From Cunninghamella blakesleeana (taxonomy: Eukaryota; Mucoromycota; Mucoromycetes; Mucorales; Cunninghamellaceae): a stretch of 64,000 nucleotides of DNA. This document shows, in pieces, positions 12,619 to 24,943 of the stretch; within the stretch, counting starts at the first letter, position 1; each line of letters begins with the position of its first letter. The notes under the pieces were generated by a model. It did no database searches. It was not told the origin of the DNA and saw nothing but the letters and a program-made list of their open reading frames with translations. The stretch covers positions 3,906,001-3,970,000 of the forward strand of contig JAFCIZ010000006.1 in assembly GCA_017871115.1 (NCBI GenBank). The letters run 5' to 3'. Both the position numbers and the translations under genes were made by a program.

Positions 12619-13766
12619 GATTAATTATATATATAATATAAATTAAAGAAATTAAAAGAATATATAATAAAATAAAATAAAAAAAAAAAAGGTTAAATAG
12701 TTTTTTTTTTTTTAAAAAAAAATAAGGTTTAAATATACATATAAAAGATATATAGTTCTATTAGTTAGTATAATAAAATAACATGAAACGAAATAAAAAA
12801 AAAAAAAAAAATTGAAAAATAGAGGAAAAAGAGAGAAAGAAAGAGAAACAATGCAAAAAAAAAAAGAAAAAAGAAAAAAGCTCCTTAACAATTTCAAGTA
12901 TATAAAAAAAAGTCATAAGACTTATTTTAGCTTATTTTGAATTTAATTTTAACCCAACCCAAAGGTCGGACAAAGCATTTTATAGACACCAGAGATTAAA
13001 AAGTGCTTCTTATAACCCAATTATTTTTTTATGTAGCACAATTTGGATTAACCTTGCAGCAAAAGTACGTATTTAATAATAGTTTTTATTTGACGTGAAG
13101 TATTTCCCTTTTCTATTATATAAAAGATCATCTTGCATTTATATATATATAATATGGTTTGTAATAGTAATATACATATATATACATATATATATTAGTT
13201 ATTTTATATTTATAATATAAATATTTTTTATAAATATATAAATATTGATCGCTTTCTCTCCTCCTTTTTTTTTAATTATGGTAATAAAAAATATGTGTAT
13301 AAATATAGTATTTGTCTATCCTAACTTCCGACAAAAACTCAATAATCATTCCATATAATAAGTAATTTTGTTATAAAAATAAAAAAATAGGCTACGTAGG
13401 TATTTTCTTGTTTATTTTTATAACTAAGTATATTATATATATATATATATATATAGAGGGTTTTTAGTATTTTCAATATAAATAAATAAATAAAAATATA
13501 CGTAATGACAACAATAACTATAATAAATAATAATAACGTAATAATTAAAAAAAATAAAAAAACAAAAACAAAAGAGATCATCCAATAACTTTTGGCAATT
13601 TCAATTTCCATATTAAGAAGTGGTGGTGCGAAATTCTTGGATAGTCAAAAACTTTTTTTTTTTTTTATTCTACAAAGAATTTTGATTATTTATGCGGGAA
13701 TGAATTTGTATCTTTTTATTTTTTTAAATAAATAAATGTTCTTTCTACAATGTATATATAACTTTA
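12619..13766. other. Intergenic between a gene start and a gene end
   Basis: No gene is supported. A T13/A9 junction sits at 12701-12722, about 85-105 bases upstream of the start at 12618, so it is likely promoter DNA. CT/GA-biased and TA-repeat stretches (13437-13454) fill the rest. A minus-strand open stretch at 13339-13611 codes only for Ile/Phe/Tyr strings. Confidence 0.6.
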
Positions 13767-15209
13767 TTATATAATTTTGTAAAGATGAACTTGTTTAATT
13801 TCTTCCAATTCATCTTCATTGATATCTTCAAACCAACCACCATCATAATTTAATTTCACTTCTTTTACCCATCCTTTCATTAATTTTGTTGGTGATAATC
13901 CTGCTTCTTTTAATTGATCCTTTAATGAAGGCAATGTTACTAATAAGAGTCCAGGTTTTTTCTTGGTTTCTGTACGAATGTATTGCCATATTTGTTGTTG
14001 TATAGGTAATTCATTAAAGAATTGAAATACATTATTCATAATCACAATATCAGCCTTTTGATTTAATAATTCTGGTACGGTTTGAATATCCTTGCAAATA
14101 ATCTATATTATATATTATTATTATTATTATTATTATTATTGATCCTTTATATATATATATATATATACACCTTTGATTCAAGTCATCTTGTTTATTTTTA
14201 TTACCTCTACTCTATCATCCATTTTATATTTTTGAATCATACTCTTTTGTAATTGGCAAAACCATTCATTCATTTCAACCCCAATGATTTTTTTTGCTCT
14301 TGTGAATAAATGTCCAGTATATAACACGGCACCTAATCGAGATCCAACATCAACTATTACTTTATCCTTTACTTTATTAGCTAATGCCACTTGGTATAAA
14401 AATTGTAATTGTAAAACCGAAGCTGAATGGGAAATGAAATCTATACAAAATAATAGTATAATAAATTATTATTATTATTATTATTATTATTATAATAAAC
14501 AATAATAATAGTCGTCCATTTTTATGCTTATTTAAATATATACTTTACTTAAAGGTGCTGTATGACGAGATTGACAATCTAAACAATAGTTTCTTGACAT
14601 TTTTCCTTCATCACATAATTCATCAACATCTTCTTCATTAAATAAAAATCCATCTACATGTACAGTATTCTTTTCATTATAATCAGCAAACTAAGTAATA
14701 ATAGTAATAAAAATAATCACATACGTATATGTATATCAATTATCTATTACCAATCATCCTTTTTTTTTTCTTCTCTATTTAATTCTATTTTACGTCTTCA
14801 GTTTTTGGAATGATTGTTTTTTCATCGGGTGCTTCGGCAGATAAAGGAACTTTAGTACGTAAATCCTTTATAATACGACCCAACCGTGACATTTTTGTAT
14901 CGTGAACTGGTTGAAAACTACCATCATGATGTTCTACATCTTCCATATCTTCATCGTGTTGTCCTTCTTCTTCGTTACCATGGTGATGTAATTGACTATG
15001 ATATTCATCTAGTAAAATAATAATAATAAAGTTAATCAATTCCTTTTTATTATTATCAATCTATCCATCTTCCTATATATTAAATGTATTTTACCTAAGG
15101 CAGCTCTAACAAAACTATCAAAACCATGAAATTGTTCATCATTTAATTGTGAAATCAAGGTGAGAAAAGTATCCTTTGATTTTTCTAATATATCGAGTTG
15201 TTCTGCCAT
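13767..15209 (-). CDS. Putative SAM-dependent methyltransferase-like protein
   Basis: Five exons (15095-15209, 14794-15008, 14549-14690, 14205-14440, 13767-14102) join in phase to exactly 347 aa. The N-terminus is helical (MAEQLDILEKSKDTFLTLIS). A His/Asp/Glu-rich acidic patch follows. Next is a Cys-containing block, NYCLDCQSRHTAPLNFISHS, then a Rossmann-like segment: VIVDVGSRLGAVLYTGHLFT (motif I-like, DVGSRLG), IIGVEMNEWFC (the acidic residue usually contacting ribose), and ADIVIMNNVFQFF (motif IV-like). The order matches class I methyltransferases. The substrate is unknown. The CxxC-like YCLDCQ block may bind metal or be a family signature. The gene could also be a catalytically weak relative, since motif I departs from the usual GxGxG. 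Confidence 0.7.
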
Positions 15210-15538
15210 AATAATGATAAAAAAAAAGAGAGAGAAGAGAAGCAAGTGAAAGAGAGTTTTTTTTTTTTAAAAAAAATCAATGCTAAATTTTACTTTAAGC
15301 CACAAAGTTTAAAAAATATTTTGGTACCACTCTACTTTAAAAAGTGCATAATAAAATTAAACTTTTAACAGCAAAATGCTCATTTATAATATTAATAATA
15401 TAAATCATCTAATTTTATACATTATTAGTATGTTCTTATTTTTATTTTCATGAAAAAAGAAAAAGGATGGAAAAAGAAGAAGAAAAAAATTATATATAGC
15501 TATATACATAAATAGAAAAAAAAAATAATGATGAAAGG
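15210..15538. other. Promoter region of the methyltransferase-like gene
   Basis: Contains a T12/A8 junction at 15257-15276, about 50-65 bases upstream of the start at 15209. Poly-A/GA-rich sequence follows, up to the MSH6 stop codon. No gene is seen. Confidence 0.6.
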
Positions 15539-18500
15539 CTATTGTAAAAGTTGGAATGATTTTATAATGTCTTTTAGTACTCTTGTTTGATGTAATTTTT
15601 TGTTTCCATTCACATCCATAGCGCTGTCTTCCTTTTGTTCACACTGTTGAAGTAAATAAGCAAAATCTTCTAATATACCAGGTGTAATATTAAACTTGTT
15701 CTTTTTGACAAGGGTATTATCTAATTCCATATCCGTTGTTGTTGATGATGTGGATGTTTCATTGTTGTTTTCATATGTACTATCTTTCAATTGATGTTTC
15801 TTTTCAAATTCTTCGGATACCTTCACTGCATGCTTGACAATAGAATCAGGTACACCAGCCATCGTAGCCACGTTGGTACCAAATGATTTTTCACAAATAC
15901 CATCAATTAACTTATATAAAAATACAACTTGATGTTGATCACCGTCCATGATGAATCCCCTATTGAATTGAAAAAATAAAAAATCATAGATCAATTAATC
16001 AAAGGAAATAAAAAATAAAATAAAATCAGCTTACATGTGCATATTTCGTATGGAAGGGTATCTATCAAATTCTTTGCATAAGGTATGATAATGAGTCGAA
16101 AACATAACCAAACAACCAGTGTATCTAGCCAAATAATGTAAAACAGAATAAGCAATAGCATAACCATCAAATGTAGAAGTCCCACGTCCCAATTCATCTA
16201 AAATAACCATGGATCTTGGTGTTGCTTCATGTAAAATCTTGGATGTTTCATCTAATTCAACCATAAAGGTAGATTGGCCTGCAAGGATATTATCATTAGC
16301 ACCAATACGTGTATAAATTCGGTCTACAGCTGTCATTCGGCATGATTTTGCAGGAACATAGCCACCTAATTGAGCCATAATAATTGCAACACATGTCTAT
16401 ATATATATATTGTTAACAAATGTAATATTATATTTATTTATTTCCCCCCCCCTCTTTTTTTTTTTATTCATATTATTTTACCTGTCTTAATAACGTAGAT
16501 TTACCGCCCATGTTGGGACCTGTTAAAACAATAATATTTGATTGCCCTTCTCCACCTAAAACTGTATCATTAGGAATAAAGTCAGTAGCAGCACTATAAT
16601 GTAATTAATTAATAAATTAATAGATGATCAGTAAAAACATATAATATAGTAATAATAATTAATGATGTTTATAATTTAATTAATTTATTTATTTTACCTT
16701 GGTATAACGCAAGGGTGACGAAGTTCTTCAAATTCTAATAAACTGGTTTCTTGATCGACAAATTCAGGTCTACATGCAGGCTCTAAATAATAAAAATGAA
16801 ATAAAAATAATAATTAATACGTTAATAAAAAATAACAATAATTAATAAAGATGTTCACTTTTTTTTTTAATAATGAAATAATATATATATATATTCAAGT
16901 TAAACTTACCACCTAAACTAGCTGACCCCTTTGCTAACCCAAGAAGAGCATCCAAGTGAGAAATAGTTTTGACGGCCTCTAGCCATTTAACGTAGAACTT
17001 ATCAAATTCACCATAGACTTCGGTAGCAAAATTTTTGGTAAATGCATTTTTAACTTCTAACTGCTCTTTATATTCAGGAATAAGTTGTCTAAGTGTAGGA
17101 TTCCAATATCGATTTACTTTCTAATAATAATAAATACATGAAACATAAATAAATCATACTCTTATCTCCTTATATATAAACACTTACAGAAGTTGATGAC
17201 ATAGTAGTCCAGTTATTAGGTACTTTGATATCTTTGGGAACTTCGATTTGATAAATTTCTTTACCCATATGTTTATAATCAATTCTAGCACATCTAATAT
17301 ATTTTGAAAATAAAAATAGATATACCATAACAAATATATATACAGATTAATATAGGTTAAAGAAACAATTACGTTCATATAAATGTATATAGCTTACTTT
17401 AATTCACGTTTCATTTTAGTTAAGTGGTCATTAAAATTCTTTTCCATTTCTTTGATTTCATTATTGATAGAATCCCAATCTTCATTGACACCGTCTTTAG
17501 GAATAATGACAGACATTGATTGATCTATGTAAATATTAAGTGAAGATGAAATAAAAAAAAATTTATTTTCAAGAATTAGTGAATGCATATATATACAAGT
17601 GTTTTTGTACTTACAATCAATTTCCATTTCTTTAACGATAAATGCTTCTCTGAAATAATTCAAATGTTCACTTAATGCAGGGAAATTTTCGACCAAAGTT
17701 TTTAGCAGTGTTGAATTAAAAACAGAAGAGATAGACTTTAACCATTCAATTAATTCCTAATTTATGTATATACATTTATATAAAAAAAATACAATCAAAA
17801 TTTTAACCCGCGATCAGACTTTTATTTTTTTTTGAGGTATGTTTTTCTATTCATATATATACACTTACATTAACTTTATTGAACCCATCCAATACAGTTA
17901 AAAATTCAGACACTTTACATCTTTTTGAATGAACTCGAGAAATTAATCGTTCTAAATCGGGTAATCCAACAAATTCATTGGAGAGGCGTTCAAAAACCTC
18001 GTCAAGGTTCATCAAGTCTTCCACAGCATCCTGACGATTACGAATATCTGAGATTTTACATAGGGGACGACATAACCAATATTTGAATAGGCGTTTTCCA
18101 AAAGGTGTAATGCTGTTAGCAAGTAATTTGAACACTGTCCCCTCATTAGAACCATCATACGAATTTTGTAAGATTTCTAAATTAGCCAATGTTTGACCAT
18201 CCAAAAGTAGTGAAGTGGCATTTTGTAAAGGATCATATTTACGTATATTCCTAGCTGATAACAATTCTTTATCCAATTTTAACTAGATAATAATAGTAAG
18301 AATAATAAGAATAATAATATATAAAACAAATATTATATATTTAGTTTTTTTATAATCTATTATATGTTATTTGAAATATAAGAACGCATAGTTACCGATC
18401 TAAGATACCAGATTAAACCACCAAGCGAAGACATTAAAATAGGTGTTTTCGTTGCCTCTTGCAAAGCAGGGGGCCATGATTCTATTATAATTATAAAATA

Positions 18501-21221
18501 TTATTGTTTTTTTTTTAGTCAATCCTATTTTTACCTAAGGTATAAATTTATATATACATTCCACTTTATTACTTATCTATTTACCATTTAAACCCATATC
18601 AGTATCTTCTTCTGAAAAATAACCTCCAATTCTAATTTCATCTTCAGTAACGCGTTCATTCCAAAATTCAGTATCAGGATCCAACATATTCCAAATAGGG
18701 TCATTGATAGAATTTTTTAATATACGAGTTGAGGCTGGACTAAGGTGACCCTATATGTATTATATATACATCAGTTTAAATATCCATTCTTATTTCTTTT
18801 TATAATAGTTATTATTATTTATCTTTAATCAACTTTATTTAAAACCTACTTTTTCAATAATCAATTCTCTTGGTTTAATTTGCATAATGAGAGTTTCAAA
18901 TACTGTTCTGCTTTTATCATCAGTGAAGGTGACCAAATTAAATTCTGCCATAGCTGTATCAACAAAGGAAATACCAAATACTGGACGGGAATTTTCTGTA
19001 GGACAGTATTCCTATTAAATAATGTATATATAAATTATTATGAAATATATACTTTTTTTTATAGTCCAATTATTTTTTTATTTTCATACGCTTTATATTG
19101 TACCTTAATAGCCATACAATAAGTACTCATATCATCCGTTAAAAGACCAGCATCCACCAATGTACCAGCTGTCAATACTGCAGTTAATTCACGACGAATA
19201 ACTTTATCAGCCTTACCATCCGCATCATTTCTTTCACGTAATGTTTTTCCAATAGCTGTTTCCAATTGATCCACTCTTGCCACTTTATATCTATGGGATT
19301 TAATGTATATAAAGAAATTTAATAAAAATTAAAATAAGAGAATATATTTGTGCTTACATTAATATCACTATTATTTTAATTAGTAATAATAATATTATTT
19401 ACCCTTTAGCAACAAATTGAGATGCCCAGAAATCAAAAGATTTTTCAGGAACGCCTACCATTCTCATATTCACTCTGTCAGTTAGTTTCAAATCAAAGGT
19501 TTGGTGTCCAATATCAGCATCTTTTTCATATAATTCTAGATATACATATAATATAAATATTAGATCTTTTTTCATTTAATGTTTTATTTTATATCTGATT
19601 ACCATAAAATTTGCCTTTCTTGAAGAAGACCACCTAATAATAATAATAATTATAATAATATAAAAATTAATAAAAAACCAGAAAGAATTAAAAAACACTT
19701 AATAAAACTATATACATATATACGTGTGTGTATGTGCATATATCCACTTACGCAATCCCAATGCTTTGATTTAATTTCCCAAAATTGCTTTTCAAATGGA
19801 GTGAATTTTTGCCACGCAGAATTTGGAATGTATAGTGTACGAGGGTCATAGTCAGGTGAATCTATCATATAATGGGTGATAGATTAATACAGTTAACTAT
19901 AAAATAAAACCAAACGAACTTTATTATTTATTTTATTTTTCAAGTGCCTACCCGGCGCATTTCCATTCGCATCCTTCATGTTTGCTAACCAACTGTAACG
20001 TTCATCATTCTTTTCTTTAAACGATTTATTTCTTCCCTGTAATGAAAAAAATAAAATAAAATAAAGTTTTTTATTAAATCAATTCATTTCATTTAGAATA
20101 TATAATCATATATACATATAATTATATTAATTACTTGTTGTTTTTCTTGTTTTGTAGTAGTTAAGAAGTTAGAGGTAATTGACTTAGGTGCTGGTGATGA
20201 ACTATTCATAGAGAATTTCTATATTGTGTTTTAATATATATATTGAAATAAAATTAGAATATCAACACATTAATTAATAAACAGCTAATATTTATAGTGT
20301 ATTAAATAGTTAAAAATTTCATACCTTAAATCTTTCTTGAATAGGTGTTAAGGGTTCCTCTTTAGGTTTAGTATTTTGTAATTTTTTGTTTGGTTTGTTA
20401 AGTATATCATCATCCAAAAGATCCTCTAAAATACACGCACAATATATATATATATTATTTTTATTAATTCCAATCCAATTCATTTTATCTTTTCGTTATT
20501 TATATTTTTTATTCTTCTTCTTACCTAAACCTTCTATATCATCAAATTCAATATCATCATCATCATCCTTATTATTTATAGATTTATCAGGTTTAAATTC
20601 GTCTTCACTGTCGCTCATATCAATACGTTTAACAAGTCTCTTCCGTCTTTTACCCACATCTATATAGTATATATGTCAATACACTATGCTTTTTTTTATT
20701 CTTTTTTTAGTTGTATGTGAAACTATATTTTATTTTATATTACCATTTGTTTGATCACTTGAGTCGGATTCACTATCATTTTCAATTTCGGTATAATTCA
20801 CTCGTTTTCTACGTCTTCTCTATATATTATATATATAATGTACTGATAAGCTATATTGTTTTTGTTTTTGTTTTTTTTAAAAAAAAATAAACCTATGTTT
20901 CTACTTCTCCACTGTACTTATCCCTTTCTTTCTTTCTTTTTTTTTTTTTATCTACGTTACATTGTTATCAGCTGCATTTTCTAGCCCCTTATTTGATTCA
21001 ATTGTATCATCAATATCCATTTCTATAGAATCATTAGAAATAGACGTAGTAAGCTTTTTGTCTGGAGTTCGTTTTACTTGATTCACTTTTTCTCGAGTTG
21101 TTTCAGGTTTGGTCACAATAGGTTTAGGTGCAGATTTAGGTGCTGCTAATGGAGTTGATTTATTAAAAAAGCTAAAAAGTGTTTGCTGTGATTTTCCATT
21201 TTGTTTTGAATCTTTTGCCAT
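15539..21221 (-). CDS. MSH6: DNA mismatch repair ATPase MSH6
   Basis: MutS-family subunit that pairs with MSH2 in MutS-alpha to recognise base mismatches and small loops in the nucleus. About 22 exons can be traced on the minus strand, giving roughly 1,200 aa, the usual MSH6 size. The N-terminus carries a PCNA-binding PIP box, QQTLFSFF, at residues ~13-20, then an acidic/basic disordered region ([18 protein letters not shown]). The mismatch-contacting Phe-x-Glu motif is present as GKFYELYE, coded across a ten-residue exon junction. The ATPase domain shows Walker [14 protein letters not shown] (split from the next exon just after it), Walker [17 protein letters not shown] and the STHYH switch. 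No PWWP domain is visible. Introns are short and AT-rich. No frameshift or stop was seen inside the traced exons. The acidic region in exons 2-4 and the 3' end are the least conserved parts. Confidence 0.95.
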
Positions 21222-21519
21222 GAGTAAAAAATATATATATTTTTAAATCGATAATAATAAAAATAAAAAATGTGTAAAAAAAGAGTCAAGGAGTAAAGGA
21301 AACGCGATATTTTTTTAGCGCGTGGTATTTTTTAAAAATTTTGAAAAAAAAAAAAAAAAAAAAACGGACTTTAAATTTTACCAGCTTACAACTATACACA
21401 AAGAAAAATCTAATTTTTTTTCTTTCTCTTACACATTATTTTTTTTTTTAATATATACATATACACAATATAAACATATTTATTGTATATCTTTTTTTTA
21501 TACATATATATTATAAATA
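21222..21519. promoter_or_regulatory. Shared divergent promoter with paired ACGCG cores
   Basis: 298 bases separate the MSH6 start (minus) from the coiled-coil gene start (plus). In this nearly all-AT stretch, ACGCG occurs at 21302-21306 and its reverse complement CGCGT at 21319-21323. ACGCG is the core of MluI cell-cycle boxes bound by Mbp1/Swi6-type factors in fungi. That makes G1/S control of MSH6 plausible. Function is inferred only from the motif and the neighbouring gene. Confidence 0.45.
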
Positions 21520-24431
21520 ATGACATCAAGGACAAGTATATTAAATACCCCATCGTCAAGTAAGCTGAAAAATAATAATAATGAAAATATTCGAAGATAT
21601 TAATCATAAACAAAAGATTATTTAGCTTATGTTAATCCTATTATTGTTATTTTATCATTATCATTATTATTTTATCACTATTCTTTATTATTTTAAACCA
21701 TTAAATAAATAAAATAGAACGACCATATTCCTATGAAAATGGATTTTCACCTCGCAAACATAAAGGTTCTACAACACCTTCAAGAACAGCTCCATCCCCA
21801 TCACCTAGTTCTTTTCGACAACGTACATCTATTCTTCCTTCTCATAATAACAATATTAAACAGAATGGTCGAATAACCCTTGATAGTATGGATAATTACT
21901 CAGTTCCATCAAGAGATAATACGGCCGAAGAAATCATCAAAGAAGCACAAACACATTTAGAAGATATGCTAGGACGTGAAAAGACAGCCAATGAACGGGC
22001 CTCCAAAGTAGAGTTGGAACGGGATGAATTAAAAAGTAAAATGAACGACTTAAAAAACTCTTATCAACAAAGGATTCAAATCTTAGTAGAAGAGTTGGAA
22101 AGATATAAAACCAATCCATCCAATAACAAAAAGCATCTTTATGATAATGATGATGACACACAAGCACTGAAAAAAGAACGTGATCAACTTCAAACCCGTA
22201 TTGATCAATTAACGTCTGATACATCTTATCAAGCTACTCAATTAAAAAGTGTTGAAAAGCAATTAAATGATAAAATTGCCCTTGTTGAACGTTTGGAAGA
22301 AGAAATGAGTCATTTACGTAACGATAAACAATATGAATATGAAACGGAATTAGAAAAGTTACAATCCTCTTTAAATGAAAAACAAAGGGAAGTAAATCAA
22401 CTACGACAACAAAATGAACAGTTAGTTGATTACAAAAAGAAAATGGCCACTTCCACAAATGATGAAATCCAACAACTCCATAATGAGAATGAAAAGCTGA
22501 TGACACAATTAAATGATAAACTTGAATTGGTAGAGCGATTAGAAAAGGAGGTCAGTTACTTTAGAAATGATAAACAATTGGAGTACGATACTGAATTGGA
22601 TAAATTAACATCGGCTTTAAATGAAAAAGAAGAGGCTCTATACCAATTACAACAACAAAATGAACGAGATGGTGATCGGTATCGACAAGAAAGGGATGAA
22701 CAAATGAAGCAACTGGAACAATTACAAAGCCATCAAATTGAATTGGAACAAAATTTGGAAGAAAAAGAAGATCAAATTAGACAATTGGATCAACAATACA
22801 AACGTTCATTAATCGAAAAACAAGATAAAGAAGAACAGTTGAAAAAGTTGGAGCAATTACAAAAACATCAAATTGAATTAAAACAGCGTTTAGAAGAAAA
22901 AGATGAACAAATCAGACTGTTGGATCATCAATATAATCAAGTGTTAAAAGAAAACACAGATGTACAAAAAAGCCAAGATGATCAATACCAACGCAAAATA
23001 GCTAAACTAGAAAAACAAGTACTTTATCTTGAAGAAGATAGTAATCGGTATCGACAAGAAAAAGAAGACCAATTGAAAAAATTAGAACAATACCAAAAGC
23101 ATCAAATGGCTTTGGAGCAGAGTTTGGAAGAAAAAGACGATCAAATCAGAATTTTGGAACAACAATACAATCAAGTATTAAAAGAAAACACAGATATACA
23201 AAAAAATCAAGATGACCAATATCAGCGTAAAATAGCTAAACTTGAAAAACAATTACGTTTCATGCAAGAAGATAATGAACGTTCTCAATTAGAAAAAGAA
23301 GATCAATTGAAAAAACTAGAACAATATCAAAAGCATCATTTGGAAGAAAAAGAGGACCGTATCATGCAATTAGAACAACAATGTAGACGTTTACAGTTAG
23401 AAAACACTAATATTCAAAAGAATCAGAATGAACAACAACAGCAACAGGATAAAATGGCTAAAATGGAAAAACAACTACGTCATGTGCAAGAAGACTATAA
23501 ACAAATGCAATTGGATAAAGTTGAACTGGAAGATAAATTGAAACAATACCACCATAGTTACGCAGAATTACAGCAAGCAGTAGACGAAAAAGAAAACGAA
23601 TTGGCGCGATTAGATAGTCAGTTTAAGCGTTTACTCAAAGAAAAAAATGATATGCAAAAAGATCAAGACAATCATTATCAAATGAAGATTAGCAAGTTAG
23701 AAAAACAATTAAGTCTTGCCAAAGAAAATTATGAACAAACCCAACAATACATAGAAGATACAATTCATCAAAATAAAAAGACCATCATGGATCAAGAGAA
23801 TCATATCAGTATGATAGAACGTGAAAAACGGCAATTGGAACAAAAATTCATTACATTGCAAACTAAGTCACATAAATTGAATGAAAAAGACGCTCGTATC
23901 GCTGATTTAGAAAAGTCCATGTCCAAAATGGCTGCCCAAATGAATGAAATGGCCGATACGTTACATCAAGTCAGAGAAGAAATTTCGGAAAAGGAAACTA
24001 TCATTATGAAACTAGAACAAGAGAAGGATATTGTGGAACAACATTTTGAAGAGTTACAACATCAGTTTGAAAAACAACAACAACATAGTAAATCCCAACA
24101 ACGATTATTCAAGGAAAAAATGGATTACTATGATACTTTAGAGAAGAAATATAATGATGTTTTATCAGAATTGGATACCTTGACGGCTTATGTCAATGAT
24201 CGAGATGCTAAAATGAAGGATATGGAACAAGAAATCAAAGTATTACAATCTTCAGCAGCAATGGTAGAAGAACGATCTGTTCGTATTCATCAGTTGGAAT
24301 CAACAGTGAATGGAATTCGTGGTGAATTATCAAATGCCATTGATCAACGTCAAGATATGGGCCAAAAACATGCTAATTTATTAAATGAATTAAGTCTTTG
24401 GCAACAAAAAGCAAAAAAACTGTTTCAATAA
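21520..24431 (+). CDS. 917-aa repeat-built coiled-coil protein
   Basis: Exon 1 is 21520-21559 (MTSRTSILNTPSS) with a strong GTAAGC donor. Exon 2 is 21718-24431, which begins in phase and gives exactly 917 aa. Reading exon 1 onward without splicing hits TAA. Residues ~1-60 are basic, Ser/Pro-rich and probably disordered. From about 70 to the C-terminus the protein is almost one continuous coiled coil rich in Gln, Glu, Lys and Leu, with no membrane segment or catalytic motif. It contains two families of internal repeats: an ~80-aa unit around QLNDK-ALVERLEEE, repeated twice, and a 70-80-aa unit with LKKLEQYQKHQ, LEEKD-QIR-LEQQYN and RKIAKLEKQ, repeated at least three times. It may be a structural scaffold such as a spindle-pole, Golgi-tether or septation protein. 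No family could be assigned. Confidence 0.85.
22831..23516 (+). repeat. In-gene tandem repeats (about 215-235 bp units)
   Basis: Three successive units at about 22831-23065, 23067-23300 and 23301-23516 share GA(A/C/T)CAATTGAAAAA-like starts, a CATCA-TTGGA segment, and AAAATAGCTAAACTAGAAAAAC-like ends that are nearly identical between the first two units. The third unit is shorter by about 18 nt and more diverged. A partial earlier unit lies near 22699-22800. Confidence 0.75.
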
Positions 24432-24489
24432 TTTTTTATAAATATATATATTTATATGATTCGTACTAATAATACCTTGTATATAGCTT

Positions 24490-24520
<31 letters not shown>

Positions 24521-24943
24521 AATTCATTCTTTTATTCATTGATTCATACTATATTTTATTCTATATATTTTTTTTTTCTTTTTTTAATCATTATACCATT
24601 GATAAGTGAAAGGGCTAATAGCATATAATGAAATAAAATATTATACTTTTTTTAAAAAAAATTGAAATTCAGTCACTTGTAAATTTTCATGAGCAACGAA
24701 TTTTTTTATTTTATCTCTTTCACTTTTTAAAAAAAAAAATATCAACAGCTTTTATATTAAAAGAAAGTTAAATAGAGACAATTAGTATTAATAACCCTTC
24801 AAAAAGTAAAAATAATATTTATACTACCATTTTAAAATCTATAAATTAGTATATATACATATATACATATACATATATGCTTACTATTTATTACTATTAC
24901 TATTATTATTATTATATATTATTTATGTATGTATTTTTTAGAA
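24432..24943. other. Intergenic between coiled-coil gene and SWC4
   Basis: Holds (TTA)n repeats at 24490-24515, a T7/A8 junction at 24647-24661 and a T/A junction at 24724-24739. An upstream first exon for SWC4 may hide here, because a TTTTTTAG sequence sits immediately before the chosen ATG and the usual N-terminus of the family is missing. None could be recognised. Confidence 0.5.
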
